Assembly: GCF_028595265.1 (NCBI RefSeq)
Contig: NZ_JAQQXP010000001.1
Coordinates: 558,001 to 622,000, forward strand
DNA length: 64,000 nucleotides
Source of the DNA: Alteromonas gilva
GTDB lineage: Bacteria > Pseudomonadota > Gammaproteobacteria > Enterobacterales > Alteromonadaceae
Reading direction: 5' to 3'
Below, piece by piece: positions 27,040 through 36,922 of the stretch; position 1 is the stretch's first letter; each line of letters begins with the position of its first letter. Both the position numbers and the translations under genes were made by a program. The notes below the pieces were generated by a model. It saw only the letters and a program-made list of their open reading frames with translations. It was not told the DNA's origin and did not search any database.

Positions 27040-27834
27040 ATGCAATTATTTCGGCTTTCGCCGCTTCTCGCGTTTTTTTCAGTGCCGGTATTTTCCGCGC
27101 AAAATGAAATTTCTGTCGGTATCTCCGACCTCGATGATTATGGCAATCAGTTCGTGGGCGTTGAGTACCGGCGCTACTTGTCGGATATTCAGCCAGGTGC
27201 GGCGCCCTACTCATTATCTCCTTATTTAAATAAGCTCAGCAGTGTCTACGGGCGCTATTTCAGTGTGGATAATTTTGATTTGTATGAGCTTGGCAGTGAG
27301 TGGTTTGTGGATGACAAATGGGTGGTGCGTGGCAATATTCGCTACGCGGATTACCCGCAGCGCGACTATCTCTACACCGCCCGTAATAATTATCTGTCAG
27401 CGCGAGTGGACAGCGGCTATTTTATTACGCCAAACTGGCAGGTTGGCGCAGGGTTGACCTACGAAACACTGGATATATCTTATCGGGAGCAAAGCCGAAC
27501 GCTTAACGAGTCGATCGTCAGCCTGTTTGGGCGGTACACCAATATTAATGACGGAACGGGTTGGGATGTTTTGATGACGGCGTACTACAATGATTCTGCC
27601 CGTGTCGAAGTGGATGCGGATTACTACTTTAGCCCGCGTTTTAGCCTGGGCCTTGCCTATAATACCGAAGTGTTTGTTGATGATGCACCGTATTCGGAAG
27701 GTGACATGGTCGAGGTGAAAATGGATTACTGGCTTACCAAAGGCTGGTCGCTGGAAGCTGGGATAGGGGTTCACCCCGGTGCATCAGAGTTTGGTTTGGC
27801 GACTGTCACTCTGGCCACCCGACTGCGCTTTTAG
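27040..27834 (+). CDS. Small outer-membrane beta-barrel protein (putative porin)
   Basis: A 264-residue protein with a signal peptide (to about residue 19, VFSA) followed by alternating polar/aromatic strands typical of outer-membrane barrels (for example VYGRYFSVDNFDLYELGSE, WQVGAGLTYETLDISY) and a C-terminal phenylalanine (ATRLRF), the BAM recognition feature. AAGGA lies upstream of the start. It resembles small uncharacterised porin-like proteins of Alteromonadales; ligand and function are unknown. It is convergent with the transglutaminase pair. Confidence 0.75.
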   Translation: MQLFRLSPLLAFFSVPVFSAQNEISVGISDLDDYGNQFVGVEYRRYLSDIQPGAAPYSLSPYLNKLSSVYGRYFSVDNFDLYELGSEWFVDDKWVVRGNIRYADYPQRDYLYTARNNYLSARVDSGYFITPNWQVGAGLTYETLDISYREQSRTLNESIVSLFGRYTNINDGTGWDVLMTAYYNDSARVEVDADYYFSPRFSLGLAYNTEVFVDDAPYSEGDMVEVKMDYWLTKGWSLEAGIGVHPGASEFGLATVTLATRLRF

Positions 27835-27891
27835 CTCGGGTATATCAGGCAGCGGGGCAGGGCTGCCTGCCCGCAACCAGCACACAGACAG

Positions 27892-28665
27892 TCAGCGTAA
27901 GCTTTGCAACTGATTCACCTGCAGCGGAAAGCTTTTGGTTGCCGTCATTAACGCTAAGCCAAAACCCGGGCCTTCGTTTTCCAGTGAGGAGGATGGCAGG
28001 TAATAGCGACTGTTGATGTCTGTGGTATATAACGCAGCATCAATGAGTTGCCACTTGCCCTGGTACCAGACTTCTGTCCAGGCATGGCCGAAGGCGCCTA
28101 CCTGTTCGTTTTCATCCATGATTACGGTGCCCAGAATCAGTCGCGCGTCGAGCCCTAAAGCCCGGGCCAGCGCTGTTGTCAGGACTGCATATTCGGTGCA
28201 ATCGCCGGCACGCTGGCTGGCAACAACTGACGCAAAATTGAAACCATGAATGTAGGTAGGTTCGTTAATATATTCATTCACGTAAGCTGGGATCGCCTGT
28301 AGTCCGGCATCCCGTTGCGGCTTAAAACCATTGATAAATGCCTGGGTTGCGCTTTCGTCAATGTCGATAACAAAACTGCTTAGGCGGTACTGTGGCTGCC
28401 GACTTCCGCTGAATTGTGGCTGTTTGCCCATGGCGATAGCCAGCCTTGTCGGGCTGAGCTGGGTAGCACTGATACCAGCATAGTCCTGCAGTTTTGCCAT
28501 CGCTACTGCGGCATTCTGCACGGTTAGCTCAAAATGGATAATGTCTCCCAGCGGCTGATAATCAGGCGCATTGAGCGTGACCGGAATTTGTGCCAGCGTC
28601 GGCACCGACTGGGCGCGGGTGCTGCACGACAGCACCAGTAAAAGAATGGCTAAAACGACTTTCAT
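27892..28665 (-). CDS. Exported transglutaminase-like cysteine protein
   Basis: A 257-residue secreted protein with a signal peptide (residues 1-19) and a transglutaminase-core domain. RAGDCTEYAVLTTALARALGL holds the catalytic Cys156, GHAWTEVW holds His194, and QLIDAALY holds Asp209, a complete Cys-His-Asp triad. Bacterial relatives act as proteases, isopeptidases or amidases, often on cell-wall or envelope proteins. Its start overlaps the upstream 411-residue exported protein by 4 bases, so the two are almost certainly co-translated and may be enzyme and partner. Confidence 0.85.
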   Translation of the reverse strand: MKVVLAILLLVLSCSTRAQSVPTLAQIPVTLNAPDYQPLGDIIHFELTVQNAAVAMAKLQDYAGISATQLSPTRLAIAMGKQPQFSGSRQPQYRLSSFVIDIDESATQAFINGFKPQRDAGLQAIPAYVNEYINEPTYIHGFNFASVVASQRAGDCTEYAVLTTALARALGLDARLILGTVIMDENEQVGAFGHAWTEVWYQGKWQLIDAALYTTDINSRYYLPSSSLENEGPGFGLALMTATKSFPLQVNQLQSLR

Positions 28666-29897
28666 GGCAGGACTGGCTCGCCCTTCGAATAGATCCGCTT
28701 CATTAGCAGTTTCATGCCCGCTTGTTCCAGGGTGCCAACATCAAACATGCCGTTGTCTTCAGCTTTCAGCGTCATGGTCAGCGGCCCCATGTCAAGCCTG
28801 AGGTTCGCCGCGGGGTTATCCTCAATTTTACTGACCATCACTTCCAGCGCCGCGGTAGGATCGGCATCAGGCACCCACATTCGAAACGCGGCAGACTGTT
28901 CTTCACTGGCCAGCAAGCCGGCGGTTTCGGTGTAACTGCCATACCCCGAAATCAACGGGCCATTATAATTGAGTGGTGCTTCTATGGCTTTGCCTTGCAT
29001 CTCGCCACTTACCATCCAGCTTTCTTCGCCGGGCTGAATCGCGAAGTTACTCGATAACGTGCCATTATCCACCGAATATTCGGTGCCGTTAATCAGAGTC
29101 CCGTCGGCGCGGCTCCACTCGGTGCCGACGCTGTCAGTGCGGGATACTGATACTTCATCTACTGGCACCAGCATTGCCGAATGAACGTTAACTTCGATAT
29201 CGCCATCCTGATCAACGGTAAATCGCTCGCGGCTAAAACCCAGCGGCATGTCATTGAGGCTAAGCTGATACACAGCGTCGAAAAACTGTGGATTGGTATT
29301 ATGTTGCGCAAAGGCCTCCACAAAACTTTCAAATACGGCAAGGAAGGTTGCCTGATAACCGGTTTCGTTATGAATACATATCTGCAGGCTTTGTTCCGTT
29401 TGGGCCGATAAGCCTTTAATAACGCCAGAGACCGTATCGCTGCCTTCGCCAAGATTATAAAGAGTATCAAGCTGCAGATAAGGCGTGGCGCCTGTCACGC
29501 CGGCATCAACCGCTAAATTAAACTGGCTGGTAAGTGCTTTTTGGTTGAGCGCCGCAGCGCCTTGCAGACTGTGCTGCACGATGGCATGCAGTGAGTTAGC
29601 CGGGCCGTCAAATTCGGTAAAGGCATAGCATTCAACGAGCGATGCCAGGCCAATATCAATAGTGTAATACCAGGTGCCTTCAGTACTTTCCTGTTGTGTG
29701 GCGTTGCCTTTAATCCGGGCGTCAACATTGAGGGCTTCGATGGTGAGCTGGCTGGTCGATTCAATCTCAGTCTCGCGTTCCATGGCCTGTTGAAACCATT
29801 CAGGAAATTCGTTTAAATTCACTAACAAATGAGCGGTCGATGGAGCGCTGAATACCAGCGGCAACGCGCAAAAAAGTACACTATATCTGAGCTTCAT
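28662..29897 (-). CDS. Exported protein of unknown function, partner of the transglutaminase-like protein
   Basis: A 411-residue protein with a signal peptide (about 1-22, FSAPSTA). I do not recognise the family. The body looks beta-rich with acidic patches, few cysteines (in VECYAF and LQICIHN) and no membrane segment, so it should be soluble in the periplasm or secreted. It is the first gene of a minus-strand operon, with a 4-base stop-start overlap with the transglutaminase-like gene. The overlap suggests a fixed stoichiometry, possibly as substrate or accessory protein; that is inference. Confidence 0.7.
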   Translation of the reverse strand: MKLRYSVLFCALPLVFSAPSTAHLLVNLNEFPEWFQQAMERETEIESTSQLTIEALNVDARIKGNATQQESTEGTWYYTIDIGLASLVECYAFTEFDGPANSLHAIVQHSLQGAAALNQKALTSQFNLAVDAGVTGATPYLQLDTLYNLGEGSDTVSGVIKGLSAQTEQSLQICIHNETGYQATFLAVFESFVEAFAQHNTNPQFFDAVYQLSLNDMPLGFSRERFTVDQDGDIEVNVHSAMLVPVDEVSVSRTDSVGTEWSRADGTLINGTEYSVDNGTLSSNFAIQPGEESWMVSGEMQGKAIEAPLNYNGPLISGYGSYTETAGLLASEEQSAAFRMWVPDADPTAALEVMVSKIEDNPAANLRLDMGPLTMTLKAEDNGMFDVGTLEQAGMKLLMKRIYSKGEPVLP

Positions 29898-30173
29898 GAT
29901 GGGCCTCTCCCTGATTTCTTACCGCGGGTTCCCGTGCAGTTAGCGGCAAGTTATTTATGTTGCATTGAGCGCTAAGATAACGGATGCGTGTGGTCTTATC
30001 CAGTCAATTTATGGCCACATTGACGTTATTTAATCTCAGGCTGCATTAAAACCACTGCGGGTAAAATCGTCTGTTAACCCCTTTATGGGCTGTTGGTCGT
30101 ACAATCACTTGTGCCCGATATCAAGCTTGGGTAATTTGGGCAAACACTATGTCGTGCAGCACAGGTAACCAAA

Positions 30174-31706
30174 ATGGTGATAAATTTTATAAAATTGAAG
30201 CGAGCGCTCGCGGTTTTGCTGGCGGTGGGGATGAGTACTCAGGCAACCGGCGCAGACGGTGACGGTGAGGTTATACAAGCGCCTCAACAATTTGTGTCAG
30301 AACACAAAGGTCAGTTTAATGGCCAGAAGATTAATTATGACGCCATTGCCGGCGAAACTTACCTGCGTGATATCGACGGTAATCCTACTGCCAGTATTTT
30401 CTCCTTTGCGTATGTTAAGCAGCGCGCCGATGCGACGCAGCGACCGGTGACCTTTGTTTGGAATGGCGGCCCGGGTTCGGCTTCCGTGTGGCTACATATG
30501 AGCGGCCTGGGCCCTTCGTTTGTAGAGGTTCCCTCCGATGCGACGCATCCGGGGTTACCACCCTACACACCTAAAACATCGGCCAGCTCTATCATGGATG
30601 TGACTGACTTAGTCTTTATCGATCCTGTGGGTACCGGTTTTTCACGAGCGGTAGGAGAACATGAAGGGAAAGAGTTTTGGGGACTCAAAGAAGATGCTGA
30701 GTCGATGGCGTCGTTTATTCGCACCTGGATGACCGAGAATAATCGCTGGGGATCGCCGATTTTTATTCTGGGTGAAAGTTACGGTACCACCCGGGCTGCC
30801 TATGTGGCCAACCTGCTGCAAAAAGACATGAAGATTAATCTTAACGGCCTGGTATTTGTGTCTCAGGCGCTGGATTATCAGGGCTCATCGCCGTATATCG
30901 CCGACAATCTTATTTCCTATGTAACCTATGTGCCGACGATGGCGGCCACCGCGTTGTATCATGGCAAAGTGCAGCCGCAGCCAGCCAGTCAGGCGGCGTT
31001 TTTGCAACAAGCCCGTGAGTTCGCTAACAACGAATTGCTGCCTGGTTTGTTCGCGGGAAATCAGTTAGCGCCAGCAACGCGCACTAAGTTGGTTAAGCGC
31101 CTGGCGTATTTCACCGGGCTCAGTGAAGCTTATGTTGAGCAGGCTGATTTACGTATTAGCGCGCGTCGTTTTGCCAAACAATTGTTGCGTGATAGCGGTG
31201 AAACCGTGGGCCTGTTGGATGCACGATATGTTGGCGACGAGCGTGATGACACCGCCGAGGCAACCAAGCGCGATGCAGCGTCTGCGGCAATATCCGCGGC
31301 GTTTAATAGTGCGCTGCAAGTGTATATGCGTAATCAGTTAAACATCGATTGGACGCGCCCTTACTTATCGCCAGCAGATCCCAACCTTCGTCGTTACTGG
31401 CGCTATCGCACTAAAAAAGACGGCAGTGCCTGGGAGCCAGCCTATGTAAACACAGCCGGAGAGTTATCTGAAGCACTGCGGATTAATCCTGCGCTAAAGG
31501 TGCTGGTGGCTTCGGGTTATTATGATTTGGTAACGCCATTTTTTGACGCTGAATATACCCTCAACCGGCATGGGATTCGCAGCGAACAACTTGCCTATAC
31601 CTACTATCAGGGAGGGCACATGATGTATGTTAACAGTGAGGCCAAAACGCAACTGTTTAGCGATATTCGTCAATTTATTACCCGGCAATCGCTAGCGGGC
31701 CAGTAA
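30174..31706 (+). CDS. S10-family serine carboxypeptidase, exported
   Basis: A 510-residue secreted peptidase of the carboxypeptidase Y family. After a signal peptide (to about residue 27, TGADG) come the substrate-binding WNGGPGSASVW and the catalytic triad: Ser202 in LGESYGTTR, Asp451 in YYDLVTPFFD and His482 in QGGHMMY. All three are intact, so it should be active, removing C-terminal residues in the periplasm or outside the cell. It is a single gene, sharing a bidirectional terminator with the convergent transaldolase gene. Confidence 0.93.
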   Translation: MVINFIKLKRALAVLLAVGMSTQATGADGDGEVIQAPQQFVSEHKGQFNGQKINYDAIAGETYLRDIDGNPTASIFSFAYVKQRADATQRPVTFVWNGGPGSASVWLHMSGLGPSFVEVPSDATHPGLPPYTPKTSASSIMDVTDLVFIDPVGTGFSRAVGEHEGKEFWGLKEDAESMASFIRTWMTENNRWGSPIFILGESYGTTRAAYVANLLQKDMKINLNGLVFVSQALDYQGSSPYIADNLISYVTYVPTMAATALYHGKVQPQPASQAAFLQQAREFANNELLPGLFAGNQLAPATRTKLVKRLAYFTGLSEAYVEQADLRISARRFAKQLLRDSGETVGLLDARYVGDERDDTAEATKRDAASAAISAAFNSALQVYMRNQLNIDWTRPYLSPADPNLRRYWRYRTKKDGSAWEPAYVNTAGELSEALRINPALKVLVASGYYDLVTPFFDAEYTLNRHGIRSEQLAYTYYQGGHMMYVNSEAKTQLFSDIRQFITRQSLAGQ

Positions 31707-31726
31707 TGTTTATTCGGCGCAGACAC

Positions 31727-31763
31727 AAAAAACCGGCTAGCGCACAACGCTAGCCGGTTTTTT
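31727..31763. terminator. Bidirectional Rho-independent terminator
   Basis: A CCGGCTAGCG / CGCTAGCCGG perfect 10-bp stem with a CACAA loop is flanked by six A on the left and six T on the right, so it works for both the S10 peptidase and the convergent transaldolase gene. Confidence 0.92.
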
Positions 31764-31791
31764 ATTACAGACAATGATTGCCCGGTATTAC

Positions 31792-32745
31792 TTACTTCGC
31801 TAAGTCAGTCAGCATGGTTTCCAGGGTGACCTGATCGGCCGCAAACTGGCGAATCCCCTGTGATAATTTCTCGGTGGCCATTTGGTCTTCGTTCATATCC
31901 CAACGGAACTGCGCTTCAGTCAGTGCCTGCGGTGCTGCTTGTGGCGCATCGTTAGGCGTTAACTTGCGCGGCAAAGGCGCCTCGGTATTGGCCAGTTCGT
32001 CAAGCAATCCGGGGCTGATGGTCAGGCGATCGCAACCTGCCAGTTCCTGAATCTCACTTATGTTACGGAAACTCGCGCCCATAACGATGGTGTCGTAGCC
32101 ATGTAATTTAAAGTAATCATAAATGCGGGTGACTGATACAACACCCGGATCGTTCGCACCACTAAAGTCGGTATCTGGCTGAGCAGCTTTATACCAGTCT
32201 AGAATCCGGCCTACGAAAGGCGAAATTAAGAACGCGCCTGATTCAGCGCTGGCGCGCGCCTGGGCAAAGGAAAATACCAGCGTAACATTGGTTTTAATGC
32301 CCTGAGCTTCAAGAATTTTAGCGGCCTGAATACCTTCCCATGTGGCAGCAATCTTGATAAGTACGCGGCTGGTATCAATACCCTGGTCGCGATATAACGA
32401 CAGCAGGTGGTTGGCTTTTTCGACCGTGGCTGCCGTATCAAACGACAGTCGTGCATCGACTTCGGTCGACACATAACCCGGTACTTGTTCCATCAGTTTT
32501 GCGCCAATCAGCACCGCCAGTTTGTCGGCAGCGACCGCTGCGATGTCATCAGTAGCACCTTGATCTTTGGCCCAATTTACGGCTTCAATTGCCAGCGGAC
32601 GGTACTTTTCTATCTGTACAGCTTTTAACAAAAGCGACGGATTTGTGGTGGCATCCTGTGGTTGATATAATTTAATTGCTTCAAAATCACCGGTGTCAGC
32701 GACAACGGTAGTCATCGATTTAAGTTGCTCTAATTGGGTCGTCAT
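31792..32745 (-). CDS. tal: Transaldolase
   Basis: Moves a dihydroxyacetone unit from sedoheptulose-7-phosphate to glyceraldehyde-3-phosphate, giving erythrose-4-phosphate and fructose-6-phosphate. The 317 residues equal the E. coli TalB length. The N-terminal DTGDFEAIKLYQPQDATTNPSL and the Schiff-base Lys131 in RVLIKIAATWEGI are characteristic. It is divergent from araB, with about 234 bases of shared promoter region. This placement suggests the cell induces the non-oxidative pentose phosphate enzymes together with arabinose catabolism. Confidence 0.97.
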   Translation of the reverse strand: MTTQLEQLKSMTTVVADTGDFEAIKLYQPQDATTNPSLLLKAVQIEKYRPLAIEAVNWAKDQGATDDIAAVAADKLAVLIGAKLMEQVPGYVSTEVDARLSFDTAATVEKANHLLSLYRDQGIDTSRVLIKIAATWEGIQAAKILEAQGIKTNVTLVFSFAQARASAESGAFLISPFVGRILDWYKAAQPDTDFSGANDPGVVSVTRIYDYFKLHGYDTIVMGASFRNISEIQELAGCDRLTISPGLLDELANTEAPLPRKLTPNDAPQAAPQALTEAQFRWDMNEDQMATEKLSQGIRQFAADQVTLETMLTDLAK

Positions 32746-32896
32746 ATCTTTTCCATTTTCAATTTTTTCAATAGGTTAAGAAACTTTTAACGCCTTTGCT
32801 TGTCACGTGGTTGTGGGGTGGGTAAAGCGCCGCCAACAACCCCGCAGAAGCAAAATTTTATAAGGGTAATACTGTTAATATTAATTTTATATTACC

Positions 32897-32933
32897 TTTA
32901 CATTTGCCTATTATTGATATTATCATACAATTA
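32897..32933 (+). promoter_or_regulatory. araB promoter with overlapping candidate operator
   Basis: TTTACA (32897-32902) and TATCAT (32921-32926) with an 18-base spacer form a plausible promoter. The stretch 32915-32933 (TGATATTATCATACAATTA) matches the motif at the symporter promoter at 15 of 19 positions and overlaps the -10 box. A weaker partial copy, TAATACTGTTAATA, lies at 32867-32880. Confidence 0.5.
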
Positions 32934-32979
32934 AAATTTATTGGCTAATTTTGTTAGCAGTTAGTGGAATTAAATTATT

Positions 32980-34638
32980 ATGTCTCGTTATACATTAGGG
33001 CTCGATTATGGCTCTGATTCAGTCAGAGCATTGTTAGTAGACGTAGCGACCGGCGCAGAGCTGGCCAGTCATATGGTCAACTACCCGCGTTGGGCAGAAG
33101 GTCGCTATTGCGAACCAGCGCGCGATCAGTACCGTCAACACCCTCTGGACTACGTAGATAGCCTGGTTGAAGTGGTTAATGCACTGTGGAGTAAAGTCCC
33201 CGCAGGTACGGCTGAGAAAGTGGTCGGCCTGAGTTTTGATACTACCGGTTCAACACCTGTAGCGATTAATGCCGACGGTGTGCCACTGGCACTTACTGAT
33301 GAGTTCAGTGAAAACCCCAACGCGATGTTCGTGTTGTGGAAAGATCACACTGCGCTTAAAGAAGCCAGTGAAATTACCCAGGCAGCCAACAACAACGATG
33401 TGAACTATCTGTCGTACATGGGCGGAATTTACTCATCAGAATGGTATTGGGCTAAAGTCCTGCATATCTACCGTCAGGACGCCGCCGTTAAAGCAGCAGC
33501 GCATAGCTGGGTGGAACATTGCGACTGGATGACAGCGTTGATGTGTGGCACGACGCATCCTTCTCAATTGCAGATGGGTCGTTGTGCAACAGGCCACAAG
33601 TTGATGTGGAACGAAGCCTGGGGCGGATTCCCGCCGAATGACTTTTTCAACTCGGTTGACCCGTTATTGGATGGCCTGGTTGATACGCTTAACCCAGCCA
33701 CCCAAACCAGTGATCAGGTAGCCGGTAAACTTACCGCTGAGTGGTCGCAAAAACTGGGTCTGCCAGAAGGCATTGTGGTGGGTTACGGTGCTTTCGATTG
33801 CCACATGGGCGCGGTTGCAGCCAATGTGCGTGAGGGCGTTCTGACTAAAGTTATGGGTACGTCTACCTGTGATATTACTGTGACTACGCCAGAAACACTG
33901 GGTGAAACTTGTGTTAAAGGGATATGTGGCCAGGTTGATGGCTCGGTAATTCCTGGCCTGATTGGCTTAGAAGCGGGTCAGTCTGCCTTTGGTGATTTGT
34001 ATGCCTGGTTCAAAAACCTGGTACTGTGGCCAACCAATAACTTATTGCATGAGTTAATGGAATCCGGTGCTGATGAGTTGGCGTCTAAAATTGAAGCGGT
34101 AACTTTGCAGCGCTTATCAGCCGATGCGGCGCAATTGCCTGTGAGCGCAACTGATATTAGTGCGCTAGACTGGGTAAATGGCCGTCGTACGCCTGATGCC
34201 GACCAAACTGTGTCGATGGCGATTACCGGTATTAAGATGGGCGCCGACGCACCGCAACTGTTTAAAGCGCTGGTAGAAGCAACGGCCTTTGGTGCTCGTG
34301 CGATCACGGAGCGTTTCCGTGAAGAAGGCGTGCCGATAAATTCCGTTGTTGTGATTGGCGGTATTTCCAAGAAGTCTGATTACGTCATGCAAACGTGTGC
34401 CGACGTCTGGAACTGTCCGATCGATGTGTTAGAAAGCGAACAGAGTTGTGCCCTGGGTGCCGCCATTATGGCTGCTGTGGCCGCTGGCGAATACCCAACC
34501 GTCGCCGCTGCTCAGGAAGTAATGGCGTCGCCTGTTTGTAAACAATATCTGCCTGATGCTTCGCGCGTTGGCATCTACGACGAGCTGTACCAACAATACA
34601 AAACCCTTGGCGCCTATGTCAGCGGAGGTAAAGCATGA
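32980..34638 (+). CDS. araB: Ribulokinase
   Basis: Phosphorylates L-ribulose to L-ribulose-5-phosphate, the second step of L-arabinose catabolism. The 552-residue FGGY-family kinase begins YTLGLDYGSDSVRALLVDV (the first ATP-binding loop), has LSFDTTGSTP, VGYGAFDCHMGA and the FGGY signature region VIGGISKKSDYVMQTCADV, and matches the E. coli AraB length (566) closely. Its stop overlaps the araD start in an ATGA arrangement, so araB-araD-araA form one operon in this order (E. coli has B-A-D). Confidence 0.96.
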   Translation: MSRYTLGLDYGSDSVRALLVDVATGAELASHMVNYPRWAEGRYCEPARDQYRQHPLDYVDSLVEVVNALWSKVPAGTAEKVVGLSFDTTGSTPVAINADGVPLALTDEFSENPNAMFVLWKDHTALKEASEITQAANNNDVNYLSYMGGIYSSEWYWAKVLHIYRQDAAVKAAAHSWVEHCDWMTALMCGTTHPSQLQMGRCATGHKLMWNEAWGGFPPNDFFNSVDPLLDGLVDTLNPATQTSDQVAGKLTAEWSQKLGLPEGIVVGYGAFDCHMGAVAANVREGVLTKVMGTSTCDITVTTPETLGETCVKGICGQVDGSVIPGLIGLEAGQSAFGDLYAWFKNLVLWPTNNLLHELMESGADELASKIEAVTLQRLSADAAQLPVSATDISALDWVNGRRTPDADQTVSMAITGIKMGADAPQLFKALVEATAFGARAITERFREEGVPINSVVVIGGISKKSDYVMQTCADVWNCPIDVLESEQSCALGAAIMAAVAAGEYPTVAAAQEVMASPVCKQYLPDASRVGIYDELYQQYKTLGAYVSGGKA

Positions 34639-35327
34639 GTTATAAAGAATTAAAACGTGAAGTATACGAAGCCAATATGGAGCTGGAGCGCCGTAACCTG
34701 GTTATCTATACTTTTGGTAACGTGTCACAGGTTGATCGAAATAAGGGCGTGGTGGCTATAAAACCCAGCGGCGTATCTTATGATCAGATGAAACCCGAAG
34801 ACATTGTGATTGTTGATTTAGAAAACAACATCGTTGAAGGTTCTATGCGTCCTTCTTCAGACACCAAGACGCACACGCACTTATATCGTGCGTTTGATTC
34901 GATTGGCGGTGTAACCCACACGCACAGCACCTACGCCACTGCGTGGGCGCAGGCACGCCAGAGTATTCCGTGTCTGGGCACAACACATGCTGATTACGTG
35001 CATGGTGAAATCACCTGCACGCGAGACTTAACCGACGAACAGGTTAACGGTGACTACGAAGAAGAAACCGGTATTCAAATTACGGATGCATACGTGGATC
35101 GCGACCCGGCAGCAGCACCGATGGTTATAGTGGCCGGACATGCGCCCTTTACCTGGGGTAAAGATGCCGCACAATCGGTTTACCACGCTGCGCTGCTGGA
35201 AGAGATTGCCAAAATGGCCTATCTGACGCGCACCCTAGATCCTAATGCTGCGAAATTAAATCAGGCAGTATTAGATAAACATTATTTACGCAAGCACGGT
35301 AAAGACGCCTACTACGGCCAAAGTTAA
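34635..35327 (+). CDS. araD: L-ribulose-5-phosphate 4-epimerase
   Basis: Converts L-ribulose-5-phosphate to D-xylulose-5-phosphate, the last step before the pentose phosphate pathway. The 230-residue class II aldolase-like zinc enzyme has GNVSQVDR and KPSGVSY near the N-terminus, zinc ligands His95 and His97 (THTHSTYA) and His169 (VAGHAPFTWG), and Asp76 in SSDTKTH. It overlaps araB by 4 bases and is followed by araA after 35 bases. Confidence 0.96.
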   Translation: MSYKELKREVYEANMELERRNLVIYTFGNVSQVDRNKGVVAIKPSGVSYDQMKPEDIVIVDLENNIVEGSMRPSSDTKTHTHLYRAFDSIGGVTHTHSTYATAWAQARQSIPCLGTTHADYVHGEITCTRDLTDEQVNGDYEEETGIQITDAYVDRDPAAAPMVIVAGHAPFTWGKDAAQSVYHAALLEEIAKMAYLTRTLDPNAAKLNQAVLDKHYLRKHGKDAYYGQS

Positions 35328-35362
35328 CTACCTGCAAGCCCTTTATTGATAGAGGACAGATT

Positions 35363-36862
35363 ATGACTACAGTACAAAAAGAAGTTTGGTTCATCACCGG
35401 CTCACAGCACCTATATGGTCCGCGCGTGCTGGAAGAAGTTGCAGGTAACAGCCAGGCACTGGCTGCTGGCCTGAATGAAAATAATTTACCGGTTAAGATT
35501 GTTTATAAAGATACCGTTAAATCAGCAGCAGAAATCCATCAGGTGTGTCAGGCGGCAAACGCGGCTACCAACTGTGTGGGTGTGATCCTGTGGATGCACA
35601 CGTTCTCGCCAGCTAAAATGTGGATTGCGGGTCTGAATGAACTGCAGAAACCATGGTTGCACCTGCATACTCAGTTTAATGCCGGTCTGCCTTGGAGCAG
35701 CATCGACATGAACTACATGAACACGCACCAGAGCGCCCACGGAGACCGCGAATTTGGTTTCATCGGCAGCCGTATGCGCAAAGAGCGTAAAGTTGTGGTT
35801 GGCCACTGGCAGAACCCTAAAACTGTTGCGCAAATCGACGGTTGGTGCCGTGCTGCATTAGGTTTTGCTGAGTGTAAATCACTGAAAGTGGTTCGTTTTG
35901 GTGACAACATGCGTAACGTAGCGGTCACCGAAGGCGACAAGGTTGCGGCGCAAATTACTTTTGGTTACGAAGTACACGCTCATGGCTTGCAAGAGCTGGC
36001 AGACGTTGTTGACGGTATCAGTGACGGTGATGTTGCTGCGCAGCTTGACGCCTACCACCAGGATTACGACGTAAGCAAAGAACTAATGACCGATGATTAC
36101 CAGCGTGAGCGTTTGATGAAAGAAGCGCGTCTTGAGCTGGGCATGGAAAAGTTCTTTAAAGACGGCGGTTTTGGTGCCTTCACCAACTGCTTTGAAAACC
36201 TTGCTGGTCTGAGCGGCCTGCCAGGTCTTGCTACTCAGCGCCTTATGTCGAAAGGCTATGGTTACGGTGGCGAAGGTGACTGGAAGACAGCCGCAATGGT
36301 TCGCACCATGAAAGTCATGGCACAGGGACTGGAAGGCGGATGTTCTTTCATGGAAGACTACACCTATAACTTTACCGGCGGTATCGATCAGGTATTAGGT
36401 GCTCATATGCTGGAAATTTGTCCGTCGATTGCGGGTAAAAAGCCACGTCTTGAAGTGCATCGTCATACCATTGGTGTGAAATGTGATGTGCCACGTCTGT
36501 TGTTTGCCGCTAAAGCGGGTCCGTCTATCAACGTATCGCCTATCGATATGGGTAATCGTTTCCGCATTCTGGTTAACGAAGTCAACACCGTTGACCAACC
36601 AGAAAGCACACCGCACCTGCCAGTAGCCTCAGCGCTGTGGGAGCCTAAGCCAAATCTGGAAGTTGCAGCCGCAGCCTGGATCCATGCTGGTGGTGCTCAC
36701 CATGCGGCATACAGCCAGGCGCTTAGCTCAGAGGTGATCGAAGACTTCGCAGATATGGCGGGTGTTGAGACGGTGATTATCGACGGTAACACCGACCTGC
36801 GTTCGTTTAAGTCTGAACTGCGTTATAACGCGGCTTATTATCAGCTTAAGCAAGGCATCTAA
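35363..36862 (+). CDS. araA: L-arabinose isomerase
   Basis: Isomerises L-arabinose to L-ribulose, the first catabolic step. The 499 residues match E. coli AraA (500). Catalytic and manganese-binding residues are visible: Glu304 (GGEGDWKTA), Glu331 (FMEDYTYNF), HTIGVKCD with its histidine near residue 370 and HAGGAHHAAYS near 445. AGAGGA precedes the start. It is the third gene of the araBDA operon and is followed by a hairpin and an intrinsic terminator. Confidence 0.97.
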   Translation: MTTVQKEVWFITGSQHLYGPRVLEEVAGNSQALAAGLNENNLPVKIVYKDTVKSAAEIHQVCQAANAATNCVGVILWMHTFSPAKMWIAGLNELQKPWLHLHTQFNAGLPWSSIDMNYMNTHQSAHGDREFGFIGSRMRKERKVVVGHWQNPKTVAQIDGWCRAALGFAECKSLKVVRFGDNMRNVAVTEGDKVAAQITFGYEVHAHGLQELADVVDGISDGDVAAQLDAYHQDYDVSKELMTDDYQRERLMKEARLELGMEKFFKDGGFGAFTNCFENLAGLSGLPGLATQRLMSKGYGYGGEGDWKTAAMVRTMKVMAQGLEGGCSFMEDYTYNFTGGIDQVLGAHMLEICPSIAGKKPRLEVHRHTIGVKCDVPRLLFAAKAGPSINVSPIDMGNRFRILVNEVNTVDQPESTPHLPVASALWEPKPNLEVAAAAWIHAGGAHHAAYSQALSSEVIEDFADMAGVETVIIDGNTDLRSFKSELRYNAAYYQLKQGI

Positions 36863-36869
36863 TCGACCT

Positions 36870-36896
36870 GTTAGCTCACTGATACGGTGAGCTAAC
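36870..36896 (+). other. mRNA hairpin directly after araA
   Basis: GTTAGCTCAC and GTGAGCTAAC form a perfect 10-bp stem around a 7-base loop, starting eight bases after the araA stop. No T-run follows, so it is not itself an intrinsic terminator; it may protect the araBDA transcript 3' end. Confidence 0.45.
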
Positions 36897-36922
36897 AACA
36901 TCGAAATACGAGACATAGTAAT

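Noticed and set aside
27852..27874. GGGCAGG/CCTGCCC hairpin between convergent genes
   Set aside because: Short stem, no T-run; it may be chance in a GC-rich spot.
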